Source: Gammaproteobacteria bacterium (GTDB lineage Bacteria > Pseudomonadota > Gammaproteobacteria > Chromatiales > Chromatiaceae). Taken from it: 64,000 bases of DNA. Where the stretch lies: NCBI GenBank assembly GCA_015490795.1, contig WFXD01000062.1, forward strand, positions 1-64,000, written 5' to 3'. The notes below the pieces were generated by a model. The model saw only the letters and a list, made by a program, of their open reading frames with translations, was not told the DNA's origin and made no database searches. Of this stretch, positions 53,669 through 64,000 are shown one piece after another (position 1 is the stretch's first letter; every line of letters starts with the position of its first letter). Position numbers and translations under genes: made by a program.

Positions 53669-55420
53669 TTAATCTTCTGTGCAGCAGGCACAACCGGGGG
53701 CAAGGTGCATCCTGTGCTGACCCTGGCCTGCCTCGATCATCGGGTAGACATTCTCTTCCGGATCGATCACCACCTCAACCAGCACCAGCCGATCCTTTAT
53801 CGCGAACGCCTTGCGCAACACGGCCTCCAGTTCATCAGGCTTTTCCACCCGCATGCCCAGGTGGCCATAGGCCTCGGCCACTTTGACAAAGTCTGGTGAC
53901 CCTTCCAGCGCCACTGCGGTATAGCGCGCATCAAAGAAAAACTCCTGCAGCTGGCGCACCATGCCTAAATGGTTGTTATTGAGCAGGACGATCTTCAGCG
54001 GCAGATTGTACTGCTTGCAGGTCGCCAGCTCCTGAATATTCATCTGCAGACTGCCATCGCCCGTTATACAGACCACCTCCGACGCAGGATGCGCCAGCTT
54101 GGCACCCATGGCCGCTGGCAGGCCAAAGCCCATAGTGCCAAAGCCCCCAGAGTTGAGCCAGCGCCCAGGCTGGTCAAACCTGAAATATTGCGCCGCCCAC
54201 ATCTGATGCTGCCCCACATCCGAGGCCATATAGAGATCATCACCGGCCACCTTTTGCAGGGTTTCAAGCGCAAACTGGGGCTTTATCAACTCATCCCCTT
54301 GCTCATATTGCAGGCACCCTCTCTCTCGCCACTCATTGATCTGTAACCACCAGGATTTAAGCGCTTCTGCATCCGGTTGGCTTTCATGCCCTTTCACCAT
54401 CCTGACCATCTCGGCCAGCACCTCCTGCACCAACCCGACAATGGGGATATGCACCCGCACATTCTTGGAGATGGATGCCGGGTCGATGTCGATATGGATA
54501 ATCCTGGCATCCGGGCAAAACTCTTTAATCTTGCCGGTGACACGATCATCAAAACGGGCGCCAATGGCTACCAGCACATCACAGCCATGCATGGCCATGT
54601 TGGCCTCATAGGTGCCGTGCATCCCCAACATGCCGAGAAACTGCTCATCTCGACCAGGGTAAGCCCCCAGCCCCATCAGGGTGCTGGTAATAGGGAAACC
54701 CAATATTTTCACCAGCTCGCGCAGCTCCTTGACGCCATTGCCAATCACCACGCCTCCACCGGAATAGATCATCGGCCGCCTGGCTGACAGCATCAGATCC
54801 ACCGCCTTTTTGATCTGCCTCTTGTGCCCCTTCTTTACCGGGTTGTAGGAGCGCAGCCTGACCTGTCTGGAGTAGTGGTACGGAATCTTGACCGATGGGT
54901 CAGTCACATCCTTTGGCACATCAATAACAACCGGCCCAGGCCGCCCAGAGGTGGCGATATAGAATGCCTTTTTGATCGTCTCCGCCAGATCCCGCACATC
55001 CTTGACCAGAAAACTGTGTTTTACGCAGGGGCGCGTGATGCCGATAGCGTCCACCTCCTGAAAGGCATCGCTGCCAATAAACGGCGTGGGTACCTGGCCG
55101 GTAAAGACCACCAGCGGGATCGAGTCCATAAAAGCGGTGGCGATACCTGTCAACGCATTGGTTGCACCAGGGCCAGAGGTGACCAGCGCAACACCGGGCT
55201 TTCCGGTTGCGCGGGCATAGCCATCCGCTGCATGGAGAGCCGCCTGCTCATGCCGCACCAGAACGTGCTGAACCTGCTGCTGCTGGAAGATTGCATCATA
55301 GATATGCAACACAGCTCCGCCCGGGTAGCCAAACAGATACTCTACGCCCTCTTTTTTCAGGCTCTGAACCAGAATTTTAGCACCGCTTAATTCCACACTA
55401 TCACTCCCAAACCAACTCAT
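53669..55420 (-). CDS. ilvB: Acetolactate synthase large subunit
   Basis: A 583-residue ThDP enzyme. The catalytic Glu lies in RHEQAALHAADGYARATGKPG; the middle domain contains GARFDDRVTGK (FAD-binding region), and the ThDP-binding motif GDGSLQMNIQELATCKQYN ends in LNNNHLGMV. It condenses pyruvates (or pyruvate with 2-ketobutyrate) for branched-chain amino acids. No small regulatory subunit (ilvH/ilvN) follows; a terminator comes next. The C-terminus GCACCTED has three Cys, unusual for the family. A second copy with ilvH may exist elsewhere. Confidence 0.95.
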   Translation of the reverse strand: MSWFGSDSVELSGAKILVQSLKKEGVEYLFGYPGGAVLHIYDAIFQQQQVQHVLVRHEQAALHAADGYARATGKPGVALVTSGPGATNALTGIATAFMDSIPLVVFTGQVPTPFIGSDAFQEVDAIGITRPCVKHSFLVKDVRDLAETIKKAFYIATSGRPGPVVIDVPKDVTDPSVKIPYHYSRQVRLRSYNPVKKGHKRQIKKAVDLMLSARRPMIYSGGGVVIGNGVKELRELVKILGFPITSTLMGLGAYPGRDEQFLGMLGMHGTYEANMAMHGCDVLVAIGARFDDRVTGKIKEFCPDARIIHIDIDPASISKNVRVHIPIVGLVQEVLAEMVRMVKGHESQPDAEALKSWWLQINEWRERGCLQYEQGDELIKPQFALETLQKVAGDDLYMASDVGQHQMWAAQYFRFDQPGRWLNSGGFGTMGFGLPAAMGAKLAHPASEVVCITGDGSLQMNIQELATCKQYNLPLKIVLLNNNHLGMVRQLQEFFFDARYTAVALEGSPDFVKVAEAYGHLGMRVEKPDELEAVLRKAFAIKDRLVLVEVVIDPEENVYPMIEAGQGQHRMHLAPGCACCTED

Positions 55421-55492
55421 TTAACTCAACAATACCACCAGAGAATGGAGATTATCTACCCCCCAGGGAGGAGGCGCAGGGGTGCGCCAAAC

Positions 55493-55526
55493 AAAAAAAG
55501 CCCCGCGAAATCCAGCGGGGCTTTTT
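55493..55526. terminator. Intrinsic terminator after groEL
   Basis: A-run, then GCCCCGC-GAAATCCA-GCGGGGC, then TTTTT. The strong stem with flanking A and T runs works in both directions. It ends the groESL transcript 24 bp past the groEL stop. Confidence 0.9.
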
Positions 55527-55549
55527 GGACTACCGTTGTTACAGACAGC

Positions 55550-57220
<1,671 letters not shown>

Positions 57221-57302
57221 TTAGGTATTTGTCAGTCTGCCAAAGCCGGGATTGCAGCGATTTATCGCGCAGAATGGCTCGGCGGTTACTTGATGAGAGG
57301 GA

Positions 57303-57593
57303 TTAAGACTCCACCACGCCCATAATATCTTCTTCACGCATAACGAGAAGATCCTGGCCTCCAACCTTTACCTCTGTACCGGAGTACTTACCAAAGAGCA
57401 CGGTGTCACCAACCTGTACATCCAGAGGGCGCACATCGCCGTTTTCCAGGATCTTGCCTTTGCCAGCAGCCATAATCTCACCCAGAACAGGTTTCTCTGT
57501 AGCGGCATCTGGAAGAATGATGCCACCTGCGGTGGTGCGCTCCTCTTCTTTACGACGAACGATCACGCGATCGTGCAGCGGACGAATATTCAT
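57303..57593 (-). CDS. groS: 10-kDa co-chaperonin GroES
   Basis: A 96-residue Gro[20 protein letters not shown], the mobile loop [12 protein letters not shown], and [14 protein letters not shown] are all present, ending in [10 protein letters not shown]. It caps GroEL. It is the first gene of the bicistronic operon and lies 66 bp downstream of the CIRCE operator. Confidence 0.99.
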   Translation of the reverse strand: MNIRPLHDRVIVRRKEEERTTAGGIILPDAATEKPVLGEIMAAGKGKILENGDVRPLDVQVGDTVLFGKYSGTEVKVGGQDLLVMREEDIMGVVES

Positions 57594-57659
57594 TGATTGC
57601 TATCTCCGTAGTAGTAGCTGGATAAATTATTTCTAACACATTTCCAAAGCAGCAAGCGC

Positions 57660-57686
57660 TTAGCACTCGCCGCAAGTGAGTGCTAA
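57660..57686. promoter_or_regulatory. CIRCE operator of groESL (HrcA binding site)
   Basis: TTAGCACTC at 57660-57668, nine bases, GAGTGCTAA at 57678-57686: a perfect match to the CIRCE inverted repeat. It lies in the groES leader/promoter, so HrcA should repress groESL. HrcA itself is not in the window. The rest of the 235-bp gap 57594-57828 holds the two divergent promoters. Confidence 0.95.
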
Positions 57687-57828
57687 TAATAGGGGCGAAA
57701 AGTGCAGAGTCAAGGGTCGGGCACAAAAAAAGATTATTATTCACCCTGCCCGCCCATTCCAACGCTGTCACACGGCATGAACAGGCCAGCTATAATCAAA
57801 TCAAATAAGCAAAACAGATACAGCAGAT

Positions 57829-60465
57829 ATGACCCAGCAAATTGACAGCATCACAAAAGGCCTCGTTGCGCAGAAAAGCATCCTTCAGGATCTGGAGCGT
57901 GGCGAGACCGACTCCCTGAAAAAGCTGATCCAAAGCAATGAGGCGCTGCTTAATGAGGCAAAGGCAACGCTACAGCAAAGAAGCGTCTATCTGGACAACA
58001 TCCTTAGCTCTTCGATTGATAGCGCCATTGTTGCAACCGACCCCGGCTTCCGCATCACCTACTTTAACCCCAAGGCCGAGAAACTGTTCGAGTGCGAAGC
58101 CGGGGATGTCATTGGCCGCACAGTGATGGAGATCCATAAAGACAGGGGCATAAAATCACAGCGCCTTGAGGATGCCATAGAGAAGGTCGCCAAAGAGGGA
58201 GAGCACTGCTTTTCATTCAGCACCCTGTCGAGCGAGGGAGAGAGACTGCTCGAAGCGAGGATCTCAGCTGTTCAGGATAGAGAGAACAACACCGTAGGCT
58301 ACGCCTTTATATCCCGTGATATCACAGAGCAGCGGCAGGTCGAGCAGGCCATCCACACCCTGATGGAGACAACCGCCGGCGCTATTGGCGACAAGTTCTT
58401 CGAAACGATCGTACACCGCCTCTCTGCCTGGCTCCATATAGATATTGCACTGGTTGGCCTGCTCGAAGGGCCGGGGCGCGTCACAACCCTCTCCATGCAG
58501 ATTGACGGCAAACCTGTCGCCAATACCACCTATGAGCTGGAAAATACCCCTTGCAATAAAGCCACATGCAGTGGTTATTGCTTTTATCCAAAAAACCTTA
58601 CCCAACTCTTCCCAAACAACAAAACGCTCGATATGCTCAAGGCTGAAGGCTATGTTGGCGTCCCGCTGAAAAACAAAGACAACCAGACCATTGGCATTCT
58701 CTGCGGCATCTCACGCAAGGAGCTTACCCTGCCCAAAAATGCCAAGGAGGTTCTGAACATCATCGCCGCAAGGGCAGGCGCAGAGCTGGAGCGAAAGCTC
58801 TCTGAAGAGAAGCTGATGCTCGCCTCCCATGTATACGAAAACACCATTGAAGGCATTATGGTGACCGATACAAAGGGGCGCATCCTCTCTGTAAACCCCG
58901 CCTTTACAGCCATCACAGGCTATAGCGCAGAGGAGGCCATCGGCAACACCCCCCGGCTGCTGAAATCGAACAGGCATGAGCGGCCGTTCTACAAGCAGAT
59001 GTGGAAATCCATCATCACACAAGGCTCCTGGAAAGGGGAGATATGGAACCGGCGCAAAAGCGGAGAGGTCTATCCAGAGCGCCTGGCCATCTCGACCATC
59101 AGAGACTCAGCCGGCAACGCCATCCGCTACACCGCCATCTTCTATGACATTACCGACATCAAGGAGAGCGAAGACAAAATCAGACACCGCGCCTTTCATG
59201 ATCCACTCACCGAACTGCCCAACCGGCTGCTGTTCCAGGATCGCCTGCTGCAGGCCATTGCCCACGCCAAAAGAGGCAACGATCAGCTGGCCATCATGTT
59301 TATGGACGTTGACCACTTTAAAAACCTCAACGACAGCCTTGGACACCACATGGGGGATATCTTTCTGCACCGGCTGGCCACCCAGCTCACCCAGATCATT
59401 CGGATAGAGGATACCGTCTCGCGCATGGGGGGTGACGAGTTCACCATCCTGCTGACCCAGCTATCCAGCGAGGCCGATGCCGCCTCAATCGCCAACAAGA
59501 TACTGGCGCTGTTCAAAACCCCATTCGATCTGGGTGGACACAACATCCACCTGGGCGCCAGCATTGGCATTGCACTCTACCCCAACGATGGTGACAACAC
59601 CGACACACTGATCAGAAATGCGGATACCGCCATGTACCATGCCAAGGAGCGGGGAAGAAACAACTACCAGTTCTTTACCGCAGAGATGGAGAGCCGCGTC
59701 AGGGAGCGCGTCATCCTGGAGGCCGACCTGAGGAAAGGGCTGGAGCGGGATGAATTCAACCTCTACTACCAGCCCATCTACCACCTTAGCACCGAAACCG
59801 TCATGGGTTTCGAGGCACTGATCCGATGGCAGCACCCGGAATCCGGCTTCGTATCACCGGCAAAGTTTATCCCCATAGCAGAAGAGCGCGGCCTCATCAT
59901 CCCGATCGGGGAGTGGGTGCTCAAAAAGGCCTGCCAGCAGCTGGATCACTGGAGCGACCAGCTCAACAGCTCACTCTACATGTCCATCAACATCTCTGCC
60001 CACCAATTCACCAAAAAGGATTTCATGCACACCGTAAACAGGATATTGAGCAACAGCAGATTCAGACCTGAACAGCTCATCTTTGAGATCACAGAGACCG
60101 CCATGATGGATAATGTAGGCCATACCATCCAGACCCTGAAGCAGCTGCGGGCAATAGGCATCCAGATTGCAATGGATGACTTTGGCACCGGCTACTCATC
60201 CTTCACCTATCTGAGGCAGCTGCCCATTGATATTCTGAAACTGGATCACACCTTCATGCGGGATGTGATGCACGACCCCGACTCTGCCGAGATTGCAGCA
60301 AGCATCATCGATCTCGCCAAGAAGCTGCAACTCAATGTAATTGCAGAGGGCATTGAGACGGCAGAACAGCTGGAATTTCTTAAAAAGCACCAGTGCGCAA
60401 GAGGCCAGGGCTTTCTCTTCAGCAAACCCGTGCCCCAGGAGGAGGCGGGCAAGCTACTCGCGTGA
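57829..60465 (+). CDS. PAS-GAF-PAS-GGDEF-EAL cyclic-di-GMP signalling protein
   Basis: An 878-residue cytoplasmic protein. Residues about 1-50 are a helical coiled region. PAS 1 is about 50-165 (IVATDPGFRITYFNPKAEKL). A GAF-like domain spans about 180-330. PAS 2 is about 335-455 (GIMVTDTKGRILSVNPAFTA). The GGDEF domain has an intact MGGDEF near 533-538, and the EAL domain an intact EAL near 661 (GFEALIRWQHPESGF) with DDFGTGYSSF. Both diguanylate cyclase and phosphodiesterase activities are possible. There are no TM helices. It diverges from groES and overlaps the fxsA gene tail to tail by 12 bp. Confidence 0.94.
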   Translation: MTQQIDSITKGLVAQKSILQDLERGETDSLKKLIQSNEALLNEAKATLQQRSVYLDNILSSSIDSAIVATDPGFRITYFNPKAEKLFECEAGDVIGRTVMEIHKDRGIKSQRLEDAIEKVAKEGEHCFSFSTLSSEGERLLEARISAVQDRENNTVGYAFISRDITEQRQVEQAIHTLMETTAGAIGDKFFETIVHRLSAWLHIDIALVGLLEGPGRVTTLSMQIDGKPVANTTYELENTPCNKATCSGYCFYPKNLTQLFPNNKTLDMLKAEGYVGVPLKNKDNQTIGILCGISRKELTLPKNAKEVLNIIAARAGAELERKLSEEKLMLASHVYENTIEGIMVTDTKGRILSVNPAFTAITGYSAEEAIGNTPRLLKSNRHERPFYKQMWKSIITQGSWKGEIWNRRKSGEVYPERLAISTIRDSAGNAIRYTAIFYDITDIKESEDKIRHRAFHDPLTELPNRLLFQDRLLQAIAHAKRGNDQLAIMFMDVDHFKNLNDSLGHHMGDIFLHRLATQLTQIIRIEDTVSRMGGDEFTILLTQLSSEADAASIANKILALFKTPFDLGGHNIHLGASIGIALYPNDGDNTDTLIRNADTAMYHAKERGRNNYQFFTAEMESRVRERVILEADLRKGLERDEFNLYYQPIYHLSTETVMGFEALIRWQHPESGFVSPAKFIPIAEERGLIIPIGEWVLKKACQQLDHWSDQLNSSLYMSINISAHQFTKKDFMHTVNRILSNSRFRPEQLIFEITETAMMDNVGHTIQTLKQLRAIGIQIAMDDFGTGYSSFTYLRQLPIDILKLDHTFMRDVMHDPDSAEIAASIIDLAKKLQLNVIAEGIETAEQLEFLKKHQCARGQGFLFSKPVPQEEAGKLLA

Positions 60466-60909
60466 GTCATCCTCACGCCGATACTCCGCATCAATAATAC
60501 GGGGATCAGGCCGGGAGTGCGGCTGCGTCGGCGGCGCAGCAGGCCGGATCATGCTGCTGCGCTGGAGAAACCACAGCACCATGTTGCGGCGGACGGCAGG
60601 GATCAGGCAGATAAAACCGAGGGCATCGGTAATAAACCCCGGCAGCAGCAGCGACAGGCCGGCCACCAGCAACACCGCCCCCTCCATCATCTCAACCGCC
60701 GGGATCTCACCCCGCCCCATGCTCTCTCTGACCCGCATGGCAGTAGCAAACCCCTGCAACCGCACCAATACCCCGCCCAGGGCAGCCGTAAACAGCACCA
60801 GCATCACGGTAGAAAAGGCACCGATCTGGGCACCCACCTGTATCATGAAATAGAGCTCAACAACCGGAGCGCCGACAAAGATCAGTAAAAATACAAAACC
60901 AGGGTTCAT
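60454..60909 (-). CDS. fxsA: FxsA family membrane protein
   Basis: A 151-residue protein with about three TM segments. The start MNPGFVFLLIFVGAPVVELY, VGAQIGAFSTVMLVLFTAALGG and AVLLVAGLSLLLPGFITDALG are FxsA signatures. E. coli FxsA modulates exclusion of phage T7 by the F plasmid; its normal role is unclear. Linkage to groESL is common in gammaproteobacteria. It converges with the cyclic-di-GMP gene, overlapping by 12 bp. Confidence 0.93.
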   Translation of the reverse strand: MNPGFVFLLIFVGAPVVELYFMIQVGAQIGAFSTVMLVLFTAALGGVLVRLQGFATAMRVRESMGRGEIPAVEMMEGAVLLVAGLSLLLPGFITDALGFICLIPAVRRNMVLWFLQRSSMIRPAAPPTQPHSRPDPRIIDAEYRREDDSRE

Positions 60910-61044
60910 GGCAAAAATGGATTAAGAGCGGAGCGAACACCATACCCTGACCCCTGCCTCCTGACAACTGCCCGCTTTTTTCACATCCAACGGGTTTACA
61001 GGCAATAACTGACAACCACCCGCATTATCCTGTATCTTTGCGCG

Positions 61045-61368
61045 ATGCCAACATCCACCCTGATAACACTCTGCACCTGTCCAAACCAGACCGTAGCGGA
61101 AGAGATTGCCAATGCACTGATCGAACAGCGGGTTGCCGCCTGCATCAACATCATCCCAACCATCACCTCCATCTATAAGTGGCAAGGCAAGCTGGAGAGC
61201 GAGCGTGAGGCACTCATGCTGATCAAAACAGACCAGTCACGCTACCCGGATCTCGAACAGGCGCTCGCCAGGCTGCACCCCTATGAACTTCCCGAAATCA
61301 TCGCTGTCCCTGTAGAGCAGGGCCTGGCCGGGTACCTGAACTGGGTTACGCAATGCACAAAAAACTAG
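61045..61368 (+). CDS. cutA: Divalent-cation tolerance protein CutA
   Basis: A 107-residue trimeric ferredoxin-like protein. LCTCPNQTVAEEIANALIEQ, RVAACINIIPTITSIYKWQG, EREALMLIKT and HPYELPEIIAVPV match CutA1. Its exact role is still debated; metal tolerance phenotypes in E. coli belong partly to the downstream dsbD. It overlaps dsbD by 16 bp, as in other gammaproteobacteria. Confidence 0.97.
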   Translation: MPTSTLITLCTCPNQTVAEEIANALIEQRVAACINIIPTITSIYKWQGKLESEREALMLIKTDQSRYPDLEQALARLHPYELPEIIAVPVEQGLAGYLNWVTQCTKN

Positions 61369-63218
61369 CAAAAAAACTTCTTCTCCTTCTTCTGCCACTG
61401 CTGATCTCACTCTCTGCACAGGCAGAGGGCTTTCTCTCCAGCCTGAAATTTGGCAGCAGCGACGAACCCCTGCGGGTAGAGGAGGCCTACCAGTTCAGCG
61501 CCGAGGTGGCCGGGCCGGAACAGCTGCGCCTGCTGTGGCAGATCGCAGATGAAACCTACCTCTATCACGACAAGATCCAGCTGCGGCTCATCGATGCCGA
61601 AGGGGTCAGCATCGGCGACTACGGCCTGCCAGAACCCATCGTCAAACAGGATGCCCTGCGCATCGATGGCACCATTGGCGAACTGCCCGTCTACTACGAC
61701 GGTATCGAGCTGCTGGTGCCACTCATACGCAGCGACACCGCAGCAACCACCATTGAGCTGGAGGTGAAATATCAGGGCTGCGCCGACCTTGGCATCTGCT
61801 ACCCGCCCGTCACGCAGCGAACCACACTTGAGCTGCCGGCACTGGCGGCACCCACAGCCAGCAGCGCCACACCCAGTCCACCCCCCCCTGCCGCAGCCAA
61901 AGAGGAGGTCGTTGCCGAACAGGATCGCCTGGCCAACATCCTGGCCAACCAGAGCATCTGGCTGGTATTGGCCGTATTTTTTGGCGCCGGGCTGGCGCTG
62001 GCGCTTACACCCTGCGTCTTCCCCATGATCCCCATCCTCTCCGGCATCATCGCCGGGCAGGGCGAAAAGATCACCCAAAGCAGGGGCTTCATCCTCTCGC
62101 TGGTCTATGTACTGGCCATGGCCGTCACCTATACCACCATTGGCATTGCCGCAGGTCTGCTGGGCGGCAACCTGCAGGTGACATTTCAAGACCCCTGGGT
62201 CTTAAGCTCCTTTGTGGCTGTTTTTATCTTTCTGGCGCTCTCCATGTTTGGCTTCTACGAACTGCAACTGCCACACAGACTACAGACCAAACTGACTGAA
62301 GTAAGCAACAGACAGCGCCGCGGAAGCCTGATTGGCGTTGCCATTATGGGGTTTCTCTCTGCCCTGATCGTAGGTCCCTGCGTAGCACCGCCACTGGCCG
62401 CAGCACTGATCGTAATTGGCCAGACCGGCGACTGGGTGCGCGGCGGCATCAGCCTGTTTGCACTCAGCATGGGCATGGGCACACCGCTGCTGATACTCGG
62501 CGCCTCTGCCGGAAAGCTGCTGCCCAAAGTCGGCCCCTGGATGAACACCGTCAAGGCGGTATTCGGCGTAGGCCTGCTGGCCGTTGCCATTGTGATGCTG
62601 GAACGCATCATCCCCGCCTCGATCGCCATGGCGCTGTGGGGCACCCTGCTGGTGGTCAGCGCCATCTACATGGGCGCGCTGCGCAACCTGCCGATCGAGG
62701 CCAGCGGCTGGGATCACCTCTGGAAAGGGCTGGGCGTGGTTTTGATGATCTATGGCGCACTGATGCTGGTAGGCACCGCCGCCGGTGGCAAGGATACCGT
62801 ACAACCCCTGCGCGGGCTGAGCACAATGGCCGGCGCGGCAACTCCGGCACATGCCGAGTTCAAGCGGATCAAAAGCGTGGCCGATCTTGACCGCGAACTC
62901 GCCGCTGCCAGCGCCCAGGGCAGACCCGTCATGCTCGATTTCTATGCCGACTGGTGCGTTTCGTGCAAAGAGATGGAGCGCTACACCTTTTCAGATCCCG
63001 AGGTGCTCCGTATACTCTCCAGCTACCAGCTGCTACAGGCCGATGTCACCGCCTATGACGATACCGATAAGGCACTGATCGAAGGGCGCTTCGGCCTGCC
63101 CGGCCCACCCGGCATCATCTTTTATGACCGCAACGGGCAGGAGCGCCGCAACCACCGGCTTGTCGGCTTCATGGCAGCCGATGAGTTTGCCGCCCATGCA
63201 CAACGGGCGCTCCGCTGA
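61353..63218 (+). CDS. dsbD: Thiol:disulfide interchange protein DsbD
   Basis: A 621-residue protein. Signal peptide to about residue 24. The N-terminal periplasmic domain has the redox pair in CADLGICYPP. Eight TM helices follow, with Cys in ALALTPCVFPM and LIVGPCVAPP. The C-terminal thioredoxin domain has DWCVSCKEME. It moves electrons from cytoplasmic thioredoxin to periplasmic DsbC/CcmG and so supports cytochrome c and CuA/CuZ protein maturation. It overlaps cutA by 16 bp. Confidence 0.97.
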   Translation: MHKKLAKKLLLLLLPLLISLSAQAEGFLSSLKFGSSDEPLRVEEAYQFSAEVAGPEQLRLLWQIADETYLYHDKIQLRLIDAEGVSIGDYGLPEPIVKQDALRIDGTIGELPVYYDGIELLVPLIRSDTAATTIELEVKYQGCADLGICYPPVTQRTTLELPALAAPTASSATPSPPPPAAAKEEVVAEQDRLANILANQSIWLVLAVFFGAGLALALTPCVFPMIPILSGIIAGQGEKITQSRGFILSLVYVLAMAVTYTTIGIAAGLLGGNLQVTFQDPWVLSSFVAVFIFLALSMFGFYELQLPHRLQTKLTEVSNRQRRGSLIGVAIMGFLSALIVGPCVAPPLAAALIVIGQTGDWVRGGISLFALSMGMGTPLLILGASAGKLLPKVGPWMNTVKAVFGVGLLAVAIVMLERIIPASIAMALWGTLLVVSAIYMGALRNLPIEASGWDHLWKGLGVVLMIYGALMLVGTAAGGKDTVQPLRGLSTMAGAATPAHAEFKRIKSVADLDRELAAASAQGRPVMLDFYADWCVSCKEMERYTFSDPEVLRILSSYQLLQADVTAYDDTDKALIEGRFGLPGPPGIIFYDRNGQERRNHRLVGFMAADEFAAHAQRALR

Positions 63219-63355
63219 ACCGGGCAAAAAAATGCACGATCTGACTCTATCTTTCAACAAAACTGGACAAACTTCCAGATATTCTGCAAAATCCGCGCAA
63301 CAGAGAACGGCAGCAGAAGCGCCGGATTCAGCATCCAAAACCTGAGTCGACAGCC

Positions 63356-63814
63356 ATGTCCACCATCCTAGTCATCAATGGCCCGAACCTGAACCTGCTG
63401 GGCAGCCGCGAGCCAGCACTGTATGGCCGCGACACCCTGGACTCAATCCAGGCACGGATGGAGAGCCTTGCGCAGCAGGCTGGCCACCGGCTCCACTTCA
63501 TGCAGAGCAATGCCGAACATGAACTGGTGGAGCAGATCCACCAGGCGCAACGCAACCAGGTTGCCTACATCATCATCAATCCCGCCGCGTTCACCCATAC
63601 CAGTATCGCGTTGCGGGATGCACTACTGGGTACTGGCATCCCATTCATTGAGCTGCACCTCTCCAACGTGCACGCCCGGGAAGAATTTCGCCACCACTCC
63701 TATTTCTCCGACATCGCTCAAGGGACAATCTGCGGCCTTGGTGCCCAAGGCTATGAGCTTGCCCTGCAGGCCGCTATCCAGCGGCTAGAAGATGCGGACA
63801 GAGACAAAACATAG
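63356..63814 (+). CDS. aroQ: 3-dehydroquinate dehydratase, type II
   Basis: A 152-residue type II dehydroquinase. [16 protein letters not shown] has the catalytic loop Arg and Tyr, [18 protein letters not shown] the Asn/His region, and [15 protein letters not shown]...S the substrate site. Third step of the shikimate pathway. It precedes accB by 15 bp, the usual gammaproteobacterial order aroQ-accB-accC. Confidence 0.98.
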   Translation: MSTILVINGPNLNLLGSREPALYGRDTLDSIQARMESLAQQAGHRLHFMQSNAEHELVEQIHQAQRNQVAYIIINPAAFTHTSIALRDALLGTGIPFIELHLSNVHAREEFRHHSYFSDIAQGTICGLGAQGYELALQAAIQRLEDADRDKT

Positions 63815-63829
63815 AGACAGGCCATATCA

Positions 63830-64000
63830 ATGGATATCAGAAAAGTTAAAAAACTTATCGAGCTGCTGGAAGAGTCCGATATTGCGGAGATCGAAATCCA
63901 CGAAGGTGAGGAGTCCGTCCGCATCAGCAGAGCCAGCGCCTTCCCCGCTCAAACCACCCAGGTTGCTGCTGCCGCTGCGCCCGGTGCTGTGGCCGCTGCC
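63830..64000 (+). CDS. accB: Biotin carboxyl carrier protein AccB (5' part, cut by window edge)
   Basis: The first 57 codons: [33 protein letters not shown], and an Ala/Pro-rich linker. This is the N-terminus of the acetyl-CoA carboxylase biotin carrier; the biotinyl domain lies outside the window. Position after aroQ supports the call. Confidence 0.96.
   Translation, partial: MDIRKVKKLIELLEESDIAEIEIHEGEESVRISRASAFPAQTTQVAAAAAPGAVAAA

Overview
The window is a chromosomal segment of a gammaproteobacterium. The right end (fxsA, groES-groEL, cutA, dsbD, aroQ, accB) has a gene neighbourhood typical of that class. The rest encodes facultative denitrifying respiration, as found in sulfur-oxidising Chromatiales/Thiotrichales-like bacteria. 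The species cannot be named from the sequence alone. No rRNA, tRNA, CRISPR array, prophage or complete IS element was seen.

Layout. 1-318: 5' part of a mannose-1-phosphate guanylyltransferase gene. 416-12625: a chemosensory cluster on the minus strand (CheY, CheA, two CheW, a NIT-domain receptor, ParA-like ATPase, three STAS proteins, CheR, CheD, CheB and a second receptor) with an FNR-type box upstream of cheY. 13046-16603: glycerol/glycerophosphodiester catabolism plus a DUF2835 gene. 16957-25104: nosZ-R-D-F-Y-L for nitrous oxide reduction, ending in a 195-bp MITE-like element that supplies the nosL stop codon. 25301-26941: a secreted nuclease-like protein and haem A synthase. 27413-32053: a B-family haem-copper oxidoreductase (subunits IIa, II and I), haem O synthase and a SCO/SenC protein. 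The catalytic subunit has Gln in place of the helix-VI tyrosine, so a CuA-type NO reductase (NorSY/sNOR-like) is a serious alternative to an oxidase. 32384-38267: an unusual module. It has a cytochrome b6/ferredoxin/MvhD fusion, an unknown periplasmic protein and a second haem-copper-like subunit that lacks two of the three CuB histidines. Convergent to these are DUF420, SCO and small membrane genes. 38376-49595: narK2-narGHJI and a narK1-uspA set with small membrane proteins. 50137-51103: a DUF2892 protein and a Crp/Fnr-family regulator. 51482-55420: a siroheme nitrite/sulfite reductase and an acetolactate synthase large subunit. 55550-64000: the housekeeping block, with a perfect CIRCE operator before groES and a PAS-GAF-PAS-GGDEF-EAL protein.

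How it works together. Nitrate enters through NarK and is reduced by NarGHI. N2O is reduced by NosZ, and NO may be reduced by the CuA-containing enzyme at 27413-29922. No nirS/nirK or classical norCB is present here. Seven FNR/DNR-like palindromes lie upstream of the nar, narK1, nos, oxidase-like and chemotaxis genes, which suggests one low-oxygen/NO regulon. A Crp/Fnr-family regulator is encoded at 50411-51103. The NIT-domain receptor and the FNR-type box suggest the chemosensory cluster belongs to this programme.

The best candidate for an undescribed system is the 32384-38267 module. It is a putative membrane complex that could carry electrons between cytoplasmic Fe-S carriers, haem b and a haem-copper-like subunit with a modified active site.
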